Part shown: piece by piece, positions 9,274-18,057 of the stretch
Position numbering within the stretch: the stretch's first letter is position 1
How the letters are laid out: every line of letters begins with the position of its first letter
Assembly (NCBI GenBank): GCA_963728125.1
Contig: CAVSIZ010000019.1
Location: 186,001-250,000 of the forward strand
DNA from: CAWDCV01 sp963728125
Lineage (GTDB): Bacteria > Actinomycetota > Actinomycetes > CAWDCV01
DNA length: 64,000 nt
Direction: 5' to 3'
Notes under the pieces: model-generated
Seen by the model: the letters and a program-made list of their open reading frames with translations, nothing else
Told to the model about the DNA's origin: nothing
Database searches by the model: none
Made by a program: the position numbers and the translations under genes

Positions 9274-9756
9274 ATGACAGCAACTGCCGCGATCGTCGGG
9301 GTTCTTGGTATTGGCGCTGGCATCTGGTGGCTCGATGCGATCGCCGCAATGGTCATCGGGCTCGACATCACCCGCGATGGGTGGGGCAACGTCCGTCGTG
9401 CCGTCGCCGACCTCATGGACCAGCGACCGACGACAGTCGACAGCGAGCAGCCGCTGCCGATCCTGGACGAGCTGCGCTCCTACGTAGAGAGACAGCCGTG
9501 GGTCGAGCGGTCAGAGGTACGGCTGCGCGAAGAGGGGCACGTGCTTACCGGCGAGGTGTATGTCGTCCCGCATGTGGACAATGGAGATATTCCAACTCTG
9601 GCTGAAGAACTGACGAAGCAGGTGCTCGACCTCGACTGGCGGTTGCACGACATCGCCATTGTCATCGGCCCTGGGCTCGCAGAACCCGGCGATCACCAGC
9701 CGCCACGGAGCCGCTCGCGCCAGGGTCGTCCGTCGGGATCGAGGAATCCGCGATAG
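9274..9756 (+). pseudogene. Cation diffusion facilitator (CDF) transporter, C-terminal remnant
   Basis: From about 9274 the frame encodes IVGVLGIGAGIWWLDAIAAM (the last membrane helices of a CDF transporter) and then the cytoplasmic domain: WGNVRRAVADLMDQRPTTV, PWVERSEVRLREEGHVLTGE and a final LDLDWRLHDIAIVIGP. This matches the C-terminal half of CDF metal-efflux proteins. The first four helices with the metal site are absent; instead the sequence abuts the solute-binding gene. An ATG at 9274 could initiate the fragment, but no working transporter is expected. The 3' end overlaps the convergent phospholipase D gene by 64 nt. Confidence 0.7.
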
Positions 9757-11297
9757 ATCGGCACCGCCCAAAGTCGTGCCAGGAAGTGCAGCCGCTCAGG
9801 CTCGTGGGGGCGGACCCGACCAGGCGGGCGGGGACCGACGCGTCCGCCGGCGTACCAGCCGTCAAGTGCGTGCGCGGCCCGCTCGAATGCGGCAACGGCC
9901 TCGACCGGATCGAGGAGATCGTCGTCTTCGCTGCCGTCCGTTGCCCGGCCGAGGTGCTCGCGCCACAGCTCCAACCGAAGGTCGCGCGCGAACACGCGTG
10001 CGCCGTCGCCGAGCCCAGCCGGATCGCGCGGTTCACGCTCGTCGCGCGTCGCATCGAGCACGCCATTCGACAGCTCGCTGTCGTGCGTCCAGGAGCGGCG
10101 GTTGAAGTTGTCGCTGCCGACGCTGACCCAGACGTCGTCGATGACGCACACCTTGGCGTGCACGTACACGGCGTCACCGTTCACGTTCTCGAGATCGAAG
10201 AGGTGGACTCGGTCGCCGCCTGCTTTTCGACACAGGTCGATAGCCTGCTCGCGGCCTGCATAGTGCGGTGGCTCGCCGATGCGGCCGTCGACTTCGGGAT
10301 AGCGCGGCACGACGACGACGAGCTGCAGCTCCGGGTTGGCCCGCATCGCGTCGGCGAACAGCATCGCCACCTGCTTCGACCACATGTACTGGTCCTCGAG
10401 GTAGATCAGCCGGCGCGCGCGACGAATAGCCTTGGTGTAGCCGAGTGCGACGCTGCGTTCCCCCAGCGGGGCGAAGTCGTACCGTGGGCGTATCGCGGCG
10501 TACGTGCGCAACGGCTGCACGTCGTGCGGTCCGCACGGAGCAGGATCGGGCGGCTGAGGCGGCAGCGGGCCGGCGTGCAGGTCCGCATGATCGAGCAGGT
10601 CGCGTAGATGGGCGATCGGGTTGTGCACATCTAGGTTGGTCGGATCCTCCCAACGCTCCCGGAACACGGTGTCGAGCGCGCCGACGATCGGCCCCCGTAG
10701 CTCCAGCTGCACGTCGTGCCACGGGGGTCGGTCGCCGTACGCGGCTGACATCGGCTGACGCTGCACGTCGCCGGCGTGGTCAGCGTCGTCACGTCGGCTG
10801 TGACACAGGTCAATGCCTCCGGCGAACGCAACGTCTCGCTCGGGACTGTCGGGATGCCGGATGACGACCAGCTTCTGATGGTGCGAACCGAAGCGGCGCA
10901 CCCGCTGGTCGAGCAGCACCTCGCCGCCGGCCTCCTCGATGACCTCGCCGAGGTGGCGGTTCTCGTCCTCGCTGAAGCGGAACTTGTCGAGGTGGGAGCG
11001 CCAAACCAGGCCCTTGACGATGACCCCGCGCTTGGCGGCGTCGCAGAACAGCTCGGCGACCGTCGGCCCCTCGTCACGCAACCGCTCGTCCGGGTCACCG
11101 CGCCAATCGGTGAAGAACACGTAGTCGCCCGCCTGCAGCGCCCCGACCTCGTCGACGAGCCGGTCGAAGTACGTCGCTCCGTGCACGAGTGCGCGTACCC
11201 GATTGCCGCGTAGCCAGATCGGCATCCGGGTTGCCGAGTTGCCACGCTCGTCGAGGGTCAGGAACCACTGCTCCACGACGTCGGCGGTGTCCGTCAC
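9693..11297 (-). CDS. Phospholipase D / cardiolipin-synthase family protein
   Basis: 534 residues with two PLD catalytic repeats. The first motif is SHHQKLVVIRHPD (HxK present, with the Asp displaced) and the second is VHAKVCVIDDVWVSVGSDNF (a full HxKxxxxD followed by GSxNxN). The C-terminal part includes FARDLRLELWREHLG, as in actinobacterial PLD-like proteins. The likely reaction is phosphatidyl transfer or hydrolysis through a phosphohistidine. No signal peptide or membrane helix is seen, so it may act on the cytoplasmic face. Its 3' end overlaps the decayed CDF gene. Confidence 0.88.
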   Translation of the reverse strand: MTDTADVVEQWFLTLDERGNSATRMPIWLRGNRVRALVHGATYFDRLVDEVGALQAGDYVFFTDWRGDPDERLRDEGPTVAELFCDAAKRGVIVKGLVWRSHLDKFRFSEDENRHLGEVIEEAGGEVLLDQRVRRFGSHHQKLVVIRHPDSPERDVAFAGGIDLCHSRRDDADHAGDVQRQPMSAAYGDRPPWHDVQLELRGPIVGALDTVFRERWEDPTNLDVHNPIAHLRDLLDHADLHAGPLPPQPPDPAPCGPHDVQPLRTYAAIRPRYDFAPLGERSVALGYTKAIRRARRLIYLEDQYMWSKQVAMLFADAMRANPELQLVVVVPRYPEVDGRIGEPPHYAGREQAIDLCRKAGGDRVHLFDLENVNGDAVYVHAKVCVIDDVWVSVGSDNFNRRSWTHDSELSNGVLDATRDEREPRDPAGLGDGARVFARDLRLELWREHLGRATDGSEDDDLLDPVEAVAAFERAAHALDGWYAGGRVGPRPPGRVRPHEPERLHFLARLWAVPIYRGFLDPDGRPWRERLRGGW

Positions 11298-11369
11298 ACG
11301 ACGTGCTTACCCGATGCCTCCTGTCGTCAAGCGACCGGGGCTCACGCGCGCTTGGCATGAGGGTCTGAC

Positions 11370-11423
11370 AAAACAATTGCGTCGGCCGAGTTTATCCACA
11401 GCAGCAACGTCAAGAATTGTTTT
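11370..11423. promoter_or_regulatory. AT-rich intergenic inverted repeat containing a perfect DnaA-box sequence
   Basis: The spacer between the divergent PLD (start 11297) and DUF222/HNH (start 11492) genes is unusually AT-rich. It holds a 9-nt inverted repeat, AAAACAATT at 11370-11378 and AATTGTTTT at 11415-11423. Between the arms, TTATCCACA at 11392-11400 matches the classical DnaA box exactly. No dnaA, dnaN or cluster of further boxes is nearby, so this is not proposed as an origin. It may simply be part of the DUF222 promoter. Confidence 0.4.
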
Positions 11424-11491
11424 ACTCGGCCCGTGGCAATTCCCCTGTGGACGGCTCCGGAATTGTCGGTGGCTGCGCCTAGCATTTCTTC

Positions 11492-12818
11492 ATGGCCGCT
11501 GATCTTGACCTCGACGATGCGTCAGAGATCGCGGTGCGTATGTTCGAAGCCGGGATAGCCGCGATCCTCGACCTCGATTGGTCGGTGGTGAGCGACGAGA
11601 GGCTGCTCGACCGGCTGCGCCGTATCGATCGGGGCGAGCGACAGATCCCGGCCGGGCGCAGCGCCGCCCTTAGCGAGGTGAAGACGCGGGGTTTGGCGGA
11701 GCAGCACGGCTGCCGCACGGCGGCGGCGTTCCTGCGGCAGCTGCTGAACTGCTCCGCGGCGGAGGCGGGGTCGCGGCTCGCGCTGGCCGACGACCTCGTT
11801 CCTGGCCGGTCGCTGTCCACCGGGGAGCAGCTCCCACCGAAACTACCCGCCCTGGCGGCCGCGGTCGCCGATGGCGCTGTCGGCGCCGAACATGTGCGGC
11901 TGATCCGGCACACGATGCGCCGCATCCCCAACACCGTCGACCAGCCCACCAGAGACCAGGCCGAACACGACCTCGTCGAACACGCCCGCACCCTCGATCC
12001 CGGACCAGTTCAAGCACGCGTGCGCGCGGCTGCTGATGTGCCTCGACCCCGACGGCTCAGTGGGCTCCACCGACGACGAGCGGCAGCGCAGCCGCGCGTT
12101 CACGATCGGCAGGCAGGACCGGCACGGCATGTACCCCGTCACTGGCCGCCTCGACCCCGAAACCGGCGCCCTTCTGCGCGCGGCGTTGGAACCGCTCGCC
12201 GCCCCGCGGCACACCGCGCAGGAACGTGACATGCGAACCGTGTCACAGCGGATGCACGACGCGGTCCGCGACGCCGCGAAACTGATGCTCGGCTCCGGGG
12301 AGCTGCCGTCGCAGGCGGGGGTACCCGCCACGCTGCTGATCACCGCACGCCTCGACGACCTCGAAAGAAAGACGGGGCACGTCTCGACCGCGCACGGCGG
12401 GTTGATCCCGGTGCGGGACGTGCTCCGGATGGCGGCGAACGCGAAGCTGGTGCCGGCGGTGTTCGACACCGACGGCGCACCGCTGTGGCTCGGCCGAGCG
12501 AACCGGCTTGCCACTCTGCATCAGCGGCACGTGCTCACGATCATGGACAAGGGGTGCGTGTACCCCGGCTGCGATGTGCCTGCGACTCGGTGTGAGGTGA
12601 TGCACCTGCATGATTGGGTCAACGGCGGACCCACCAACATCGACAACCTCGCGCTGGGCTGCGATTACCACCATCACCGCTTCGGTGAATGGACATTGGA
12701 ACGTCGTCATGGGCGGGTGTGGTGCACCCCACCGATGTGCGTCGACCCATTCAGACGACCCAGAATCAATTCCGTATTCCACGACCCCGAATTACCCATA
12801 CCTCCGCCGAGTGACTAA
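11492..12818 (+). pseudogene. DUF222 / HNH endonuclease (13E12-repeat family), frameshifted
   Basis: The N-terminal DUF222 part (to about 12000) and the C-terminal part ending in an HNH domain (CVYPGCDVPATRCEVMHLHD, then GGPTNIDNLALGCDYHHHRF) are in different frames. Removing one C from the CCC at 11999-12001 restores LDPDQFKHACARLLMCLDPD, the expected family sequence, giving about 440 residues. The HNH motif reads CEVMH where relatives have C-x-x-HH, so the first His is replaced by Met and nuclease activity may be altered. This family is multicopy and group-specific in actinobacteria and is thought to spread as mobile or selfish genes. Either a sequencing indel or true inactivation is possible. 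Confidence 0.8.
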
Positions 12819-12832
12819 TTCGCGGGGACGAG

Positions 12833-13010
12833 TCAGTGGAGGGTCGGCACGTACTGGAGGAGCTGCGTGCGGCCGTCGAAGGTGCGCGACGTGACGAGCT
12901 CGAGGTCCAGGTCCGGCCATTCGGCGAAGATGGGGTCCAGACCGGTCTGGCCGGTGACCACGGGGAAGACCATCAGCTGCAGGTAGTCGACCAGGCCCTC
13001 GCGCCTCCGC
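12833..13010 (-). pseudogene. Dihydrofolate reductase-like (RibD C-terminal domain) gene fragment
   Basis: On the minus strand, about 55 residues read LVDYLQLMVFPVVTGQTGLD, then PIFAEWPDLDLELV and TFDGRTQLLQYVPTLH before a stop at 12833-12835. This is the final third of the RibD_C/DHFR-like reductases common in actinobacteria. Upstream of about 13010 the similarity vanishes and the LysE-family gene begins on the other strand. No start codon or substrate-binding N-terminus remains, so this is a gene remnant. Confidence 0.6.
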
Positions 13011-13063
13011 TCCTTGGGACTCCGCCCGGCCGCAACGCCGTGTGTGAGTGAGACCGTAGGGCC

Positions 13064-13499
13064 GTGGACCTGCTGGTGTCGTTACCCACTTTCCTGGTGG
13101 CCGTCGTGCTGATTTCGGCCTCCCCGGGTCCTGCCATGGCGCTGATCATTCGTCGTGCCGCGCTGCGCGGGTTCAGGGCCAGCGTGCCAACCGTGCTCGG
13201 GCTCGAGGCCGGTCTCTATGTGTGGGCGATCCTTGCTGGCGCCGGACTGGCTGCGGTCGTCGCGGCGTCGGAGGTCGTATCCGCAGTTCGTTCCCGACGA
13301 CCGGCCGCTGCTTGCCACAACCGCAGGCCTCGCGGCCGTGCAGGTGGTCGTGGAGACCGGGCTGTATCTCGCTCTTGCGGTGTCGGTGGGTCGAGCTGGC
13401 GCGTGGTTCCAGCGGCCGCGCATCCGCCGCCGGTTCGAGGCGCTGAGCGGCACGGTGCTCGTTGCGTTGGGGTTGCGCGTAGCGGCCAGTTCTCGCTAG
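13064..13499 (+). pseudogene. LysE family transporter with internal deletion
   Basis: GTG at 13064 starts an ordinary LysE N-terminus (ISASPGPAMALIIRRAALRG, then LGLEAGLYVWAILAGAGLAA) that is intact to about 13279. The sequence then jumps, in a different frame, to YPQFVPDDRPLLATTAGLAA and continues normally to the stop at 13499. Intact relatives have about 60 more residues at this point, so roughly 190 nt appear deleted together with the reading frame. Only about 145 residues of family sequence remain. The neighbouring RibD fragment is also broken. Confidence 0.75.
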
Positions 13500-13502
13500 C
13501 CC

Positions 13503-14231
13503 ATGGGCATTTGGGCGGCGTTGGGGTGGGGCGCGCTCGGTGCGTCCGCTCTCCTCGTGGGCGCGTTGATCGCCTACGAGTTGAACCCGAGTCGACGGAT
13601 CATCGCTGCCGTCATGGCGCTCGGAACCGGCCTGTTGATCGGTTCGGTCTCCTTCGAGCTCATCGACGAGGCCGTGAAGACGCAGACGATTGCGTGGATC
13701 TCGCTGTTCGTTCTGATCGGCGCCGCGACCTTCACCGTGGGCGATTGGCTACTGACGCGCTCGGGAGGCGGCGACCGCAAGGACCCGACCGGAGAGCAAG
13801 CCAACGGATCGCCGCTCGCGATCGTTCTCGGGTCGATACTCGACGGGATTCCCGAGTCGTTCGTACTCGGTCTCACTGTTCTCCAGGGTGGAGTCAGCAT
13901 TGCCCTGCTGGCGGGCGTGGCGCTGTCGAACCTGCCCGAGGGCATGTCGTCATCGAGTGGCCTCAAGGTGGCGGGCTGGCCACAGCGACGAGTCCTGCTG
14001 ATGTGGGCAGCAGTCATCGTCGTGTCAGCACTGTCCTCGGCCGCAGGCTTTGCGTTGCTTGACCCGGCCAGCGGAACGACCGGTGCCCTGGTCCAGGCAT
14101 TCGCCGCCGGGGCGTTGCTCGCCATGCTGGCCAACACGCTTCTGCCGGAGGCCTACGAGGTGGAGGGCGTCCTCACCGGCCTCCTCGTGGTTGTCGGCTT
14201 CGCGGCCTCCCTCGCCCTCTCGGCGGTGTGA
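13503..14231 (+). CDS. ZIP family divalent metal transporter
   Basis: 242 residues with about eight membrane helices. ILDGIPESFVLGLT in the fourth helix region and VALSNLPEGMSSSSG in the fifth match the ZIP (SLC39) metal-binding helices (HDGIPE/HNIPEG-type), with Asp and Ser in place of the His residues. Expected to move zinc, iron or manganese into the cytosol; the metal cannot be told. It begins 3 nt after the broken LysE gene. Its C-terminus is convergent with the ankyrin gene, 4 nt apart. Confidence 0.82.
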   Translation: MGIWAALGWGALGASALLVGALIAYELNPSRRIIAAVMALGTGLLIGSVSFELIDEAVKTQTIAWISLFVLIGAATFTVGDWLLTRSGGGDRKDPTGEQANGSPLAIVLGSILDGIPESFVLGLTVLQGGVSIALLAGVALSNLPEGMSSSSGLKVAGWPQRRVLLMWAAVIVVSALSSAAGFALLDPASGTTGALVQAFAAGALLAMLANTLLPEAYEVEGVLTGLLVVVGFAASLALSAV

Positions 14232-14235
14232 GCCG

Positions 14236-15579
14236 CTAGCGGCCACTCAGCAGTCGAGTCGTCACCTCGTCCGCGTGTCCCTCGTGCCGGGCCCAGTCGA
14301 GCGGCGTGCCGTGATGCAGCGAGTCAAGCGCGTCGATCGGCGCGCCCCTGCTGACGAGGAGCTCGATGGTGTCGCGGCGGCCCATCGATGCAGCGAAGTG
14401 CAGCGGCGTGATGCCATACAGCGGTCCGAGCGCGGGGTCGGCTCCGCGATCGAGCAGGGCAGAGCAGACGCGCGTGCGGCCGAGTTGCGCGGCAAGCGAC
14501 AGCGCCTCGGCGAGCACGTCGGCCGGATCGTCGCCCAGTGGCGGCTGCGGCGGCCACCCGACGTCGGCCAGGTTGGGCCGATTCCTCATGGCGACCGGCC
14601 GCAATTCCCCATAAGCGGAGAACCACACGTCGAGTCGCTCCACGTCGCCGGTGGCGGCGGCGAGGTAGAAGGCGTCGGGAATCACGCCGGTACGTGCCAC
14701 GAGAAGGTCGACGGCCTCGCGGCTGCCGTGGTACGTCGCGGTCTGGAGCGGCGTGATCCCCCAGATCGGCGTGGCCGCCGCGTCGGCTCCGGCGTCGAGG
14801 AGCCAGCCGACGAGATCTGCCTTGTCGAAGCAGGCGGCGAGATTCAGCGGGACATCCAACTCGGACCCGGCCTCGATGAGCACGTCGACGACGTCGCGCG
14901 GCACGGCTCCGGCTTCAGGTTGCGCCGTCACCTGAAGCAGCGTCATGCCGGGATCGTCGTGCTCAAGGCCGGGATGCTCGTCGAGCAGTTCGCGCAGACG
15001 CGCGGCGTCGCCGGCCTGAATCGCGGTCGCTGCCTGTTTCCAGGGCGATTCCTCCGGCAGGAGGCTGTAGTGCGTCTCAGCAGCACGATCGGTTGACTCC
15101 GCGAGCTCCGCCCAGGTGCGAAAGCCGTACTCGCGGGCCAGACAGATGCGGGTGTCGGCATCCGTCGCGCTGACGGCGATGTCGGCAGCATCCAGATCGC
15201 TGAGGCGCGGCACCCGAGCCTGCAATCGCGCGATGGCGGCAGCGTCATGGCGTCGAGCAGCGTCGAGCAACTCCGCCGCTCGCGCGGCGTAGTCAGCCGC
15301 CGGCGCAGCGCTGATGCGCCCGACCGTGCGGACGTCAGCGTCCGCGTGCGCATCCTCGTCGTGTTTGAACACCGGCCACGACCGGTAGCCGTGCTCCACG
15401 GCAACGACGTGCAACGCATCGGCGAGGACGAAGCGCTGGTCGACCCGGTCGCCAAGCGCTGCGCGTGCCCGTTCGCGTGCAGCACTGTCGCCGTCACGCA
15501 CGGCGCGCAGCAGTGCCTTCGCCTCGGCCCGATAGTGCTCGATGCGGCGGGGATGCAGTTCGTGATGCAGGTCGGACAC
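14236..15579 (-). CDS. Ankyrin-repeat protein
   Basis: 447 residues. An N-terminal helical region with an HGYRSWPVFKH element and a repeated EYGFRTWAELAE element is followed by ankyrin repeats from about residue 200 to the end, for example GAGSELD-type loops, TPLQTATYHGSREAVDLLVA, TPLHFAASMGRRDTIELLVS and TPLDWARHEGHADEV. A protein-protein interaction role in the cytosol is likely; the partner is unknown. The frame stays open far upstream, but GTG at 15579 has an excellent GAGGAGG site, so the longer form is rejected. Confidence 0.85.
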   Translation of the reverse strand: MSDLHHELHPRRIEHYRAEAKALLRAVRDGDSAARERARAALGDRVDQRFVLADALHVVAVEHGYRSWPVFKHDEDAHADADVRTVGRISAAPAADYAARAAELLDAARRHDAAAIARLQARVPRLSDLDAADIAVSATDADTRICLAREYGFRTWAELAESTDRAAETHYSLLPEESPWKQAATAIQAGDAARLRELLDEHPGLEHDDPGMTLLQVTAQPEAGAVPRDVVDVLIEAGSELDVPLNLAACFDKADLVGWLLDAGADAAATPIWGITPLQTATYHGSREAVDLLVARTGVIPDAFYLAAATGDVERLDVWFSAYGELRPVAMRNRPNLADVGWPPQPPLGDDPADVLAEALSLAAQLGRTRVCSALLDRGADPALGPLYGITPLHFAASMGRRDTIELLVSRGAPIDALDSLHHGTPLDWARHEGHADEVTTRLLSGR

Positions 15580-15724
15580 GGCTCCTCCTCGGTGCCCGGG
15601 TCCGCTCGTACGGGCAGGAGGTGCGAGAGAACGCACACCGGCATCAGTGACAGCGAGGTGGGCGTTGCCCTGTCCGCGGACCGGTGGCACCCTCGCGCGC
15701 CACGAGCAGTATGGCGGTCGACGG

Positions 15725-17008
15725 TCAGGAAAGCAGGCCCGCGGCCAGGGAGGTCGTTTCGTCTTTAGGCCCCGGCAGGGCGAAGAAGAAGCCGCCACCG
15801 ACGGGGAGGATGTACTCCTCCAGTGGCTCGCCGTCGAGTCGGGACTGGACGGCGAGAAACTGCCGCAACTGCCGCTGGTAGGAGACGAAGGCTAGGCCCT
15901 GGTCGAGCTGCCCCACGGGGTCGACGCCGCGAGCGAAGGAGAATCCCCTGCGCAGCAGCCGGTCGTCTTCGGTATCTGGCGTACGCGGGTTGGCCAACCG
16001 GATGTGGGCGTCGAGTGGCGTACGGACGCCGTCGGGATCGTCGGCGAAGGAAATCTCGCCGAACTCGTCCTCACCGCCGAGCGGAGCACCGCTGACCTTG
16101 TGCCGCCCGATGATGGCCTCCTGCTCACCGAGGCGGGTGCGGTCCCAGAACTCGACGAGCATCCGGATCACGCGCACGACGTGATAGGAGCCACCCACCG
16201 CCCACGCCGGCTCGTCGTCGTCAGGACCCACCCACACGTGGCGGTCCATCAGGTCGGCGTCGCTGATGTCGAGGTTGGCGGTGCCGTCCTTGAAGCCCAT
16301 CAGGTTGCGTGGCGTTTCCGACTCGACGGGTCCGACGCCACGCGAGTAGCCCCCCAGCGTCCAGGTGAGCAGGAGGTACCGCCGGGTCGCGCGCATCACC
16401 TGGCGCAGCGCGTGCTGCACGGTGTCCTCGTGGTCGGCCTCGATGCTGATGAGGACGTCCCCGTGTGACCGCGCGGGGTCGAGCCGGTCGTTGGACAGGA
16501 ACGGCATCTCGACCAGTTCCGTGGGCTTGCGATCGGCGAGCCCGTATCGCTCGTCGAACAGGCTTGCCCCGACCGAGACGACGATCCCCAGGTGGTCGGG
16601 CCGGATCTCGGCGCCCAGGACGCCTGTCTCCGCCGGTGGGTAGGCCGAGCCGCGCTGCTCGGGTAACCGACCCGCCATCAGGTCGGCAATCGTCGTGCTC
16701 AGGTCGGCGAACATCGTCCGCAGCTCCTCGCGGCCAGGCGCGAGAACCTTGAACGACGCCAGCGCCGACCTGCCCGCCACCGGAGTGGCCACGATGGTGG
16801 GCTGGTGCTGTCCCGCAAATGGAACTCGCTGCGCCTGCTGGCTGCTCCCGACTCCTGAGTCGGCATCGGCCTCGCCGTCGCCGGCGAGCGAGCACGCCGA
16901 GGCGAGCGCGCCTACCGACCCGATACCCGCGAGGAGGAACCCCCGGCGACCGATCCCGCCGGGCGGCGTCTGCCCGGAGGACTCAGCCCCCGCTGAGGTT
17001 GAGGGCAC
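15725..17008 (-). CDS. efeB: EfeB-type dye-decolourising peroxidase / deferrochelatase
   Basis: 427 residues. The N-terminus carries a twin-arginine signal (IGRRGFLLAGIGS), so the folded haem enzyme should be exported. The DyP signature GFKDGT (GxxDG with the catalytic Asp) lies near the middle, and ATRRYLLLTWTLGGYSRG and FSFARGVDPVGQLDQGLAFV are family blocks. EfeB takes electrons or iron from haem and works with EfeO. Its start overlaps the end of efeO by 26 nt, indicating one transcript. The upstream DtxR-type box predicts induction by low iron. No EfeU permease is present in the window. Confidence 0.92.
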   Translation of the reverse strand: MPSTSAGAESSGQTPPGGIGRRGFLLAGIGSVGALASACSLAGDGEADADSGVGSSQQAQRVPFAGQHQPTIVATPVAGRSALASFKVLAPGREELRTMFADLSTTIADLMAGRLPEQRGSAYPPAETGVLGAEIRPDHLGIVVSVGASLFDERYGLADRKPTELVEMPFLSNDRLDPARSHGDVLISIEADHEDTVQHALRQVMRATRRYLLLTWTLGGYSRGVGPVESETPRNLMGFKDGTANLDISDADLMDRHVWVGPDDDEPAWAVGGSYHVVRVIRMLVEFWDRTRLGEQEAIIGRHKVSGAPLGGEDEFGEISFADDPDGVRTPLDAHIRLANPRTPDTEDDRLLRRGFSFARGVDPVGQLDQGLAFVSYQRQLRQFLAVQSRLDGEPLEEYILPVGGGFFFALPGPKDETTSLAAGLLS

Positions 17009-17972
17009 CTGCTACCTGCGCGGTCAACTCCGAGAGTGCTGCCGTCTGGGCCGCCAGCTGATCCTTGGTCTGTGTCGTGATCGTGGTCGTGCCGGCGCAC
17101 CGGTCGCTGGGGTACTCGTCGTTCTCGACGCAGTACAACTGCCATCCGTCGCCCTGCCGCAGCGGTGTCAACGTCGCGTTCAGCTCGGTGAACGCCGTAT
17201 CGATCTGCCCGGCGAGGTCGGGATCGGCCTCCTCCAGTGCAGGCTTCAGGTAGTCCATGGCCTGGCGCGAGCCGTCGACATTGGCGCCCAGGTCCCACAG
17301 GTCGGTCTTGGAGTAACGATCCTCCTCACCGGTGATCTTGCCGAGGCTGACCTCCTCGATCAGCTCCGACGCGCCCACCGGCACCGCGGCCGCAGGAATG
17401 TCGATGGTGCTCAGCTGCTGCTGCAACGTCGCGACGTCGGCGTCCAGCTGATCGGCGAATGGCGCCGCACCCTCGGTCGTGCCCTGGGCGAAGAGGATGT
17501 ACTCGAGTCGGTGCCAGCCGGTGAACGCCGGGTCGTCGACGCCGGCGAAGTCGTCGACGCGGGCATCCATCTTGCCGTCGAGCTCCTCGACGAGCCCGGC
17601 GATTGGCTCGATGCGCTCCCAGGGAACACGGCTCGGGGCGTACGCCTGCTGGGCGGCCTGAAGGTTCCCGGCACGGACCGCATCGGTGAAGACCTTGGTG
17701 AGGGTCGCCATCTCGGCCGTCTGCTGGTTGACGTACGCCGAGTACTGCGAGACCGCCTCCGTCACGAGGGGGTTGTCCGAGCCCTGCTGGAGTTGCGAGC
17801 CCAGGCCGCTGCCTGACCCGCTGCCGGATCCGGTGCCGGAGCCGGAACCGCTGCCACCGAGGTTGGTCACGCCGCTACCGTCGTCATTGCTGCAGGCGCC
17901 CAACGCCACCGCGCCGGCCAGCGCGAGAACACCGAGTAGGGCTGATCGACGACGTCCCACGCAAGCCTCCAA
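16983..17972 (-). CDS. efeO: EfeO-type iron-binding lipoprotein (imelysin/M75 domain)
   Basis: 329 residues. Lipoprotein signal with lipobox ALGAC, then a Gly-Ser spacer (GSGSGSGTGSGSGSGSG) and an M75/imelysin helical domain. The family HxxE motif is present as GWHRLEYILF, and YCVENDEYPSDRC supplies a probable disulfide. Unlike many EfeO proteins it has no N-terminal cupredoxin domain, so this is the short EfeM-like form. The protein should collect Fe(II)/Fe(III) outside the membrane for transport. A DtxR/IdeR-like box directly upstream (17976-17994) covers its start region. Confidence 0.9.
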   Translation of the reverse strand: MEACVGRRRSALLGVLALAGAVALGACSNDDGSGVTNLGGSGSGSGTGSGSGSGSGLGSQLQQGSDNPLVTEAVSQYSAYVNQQTAEMATLTKVFTDAVRAGNLQAAQQAYAPSRVPWERIEPIAGLVEELDGKMDARVDDFAGVDDPAFTGWHRLEYILFAQGTTEGAAPFADQLDADVATLQQQLSTIDIPAAAVPVGASELIEEVSLGKITGEEDRYSKTDLWDLGANVDGSRQAMDYLKPALEEADPDLAGQIDTAFTELNATLTPLRQGDGWQLYCVENDEYPSDRCAGTTTITTQTKDQLAAQTAALSELTAQVAGALNLSGG

Positions 17973-17975
17973 GTC

Positions 17976-17994
17976 TTAGGTGAGGCAAACCTTA
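17976..17994. promoter_or_regulatory. DtxR/IdeR-type iron box between efeO and the FAD oxidoreductase gene
   Basis: TTAGGTGAGGCAAACCTTA matches 16 of 19 positions of the DtxR/IdeR consensus (TTAGGTTAGSCTAACCTAA) by eye. It lies 4 nt upstream of the efeO start and 64 nt upstream of the divergent FAD oxidoreductase start, so one iron-loaded repressor dimer pair could silence both directions. A second box with the same match level is at 21164-21182. Confidence 0.8.
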
Positions 17995-18057
17995 CTCGTT
18001 GCTGGAACCTAGAGAACACTGGCCCGCGAGAAGACCGCGTGAGAAGACAGAGGGAGC

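Noticed and set aside
9312..9605. C-terminal extension of the solute-binding frame beyond about 9280
   Set aside because: It is out-of-frame reading of the CDF remnant and gives an Arg/Cys/His-rich sequence with no family match.
14050..15096. Open frame on the plus strand overlapping the ZIP and ankyrin genes
   Set aside because: Arg/Gly-rich translation typical of an antisense shadow, opposite the well-supported ankyrin gene.
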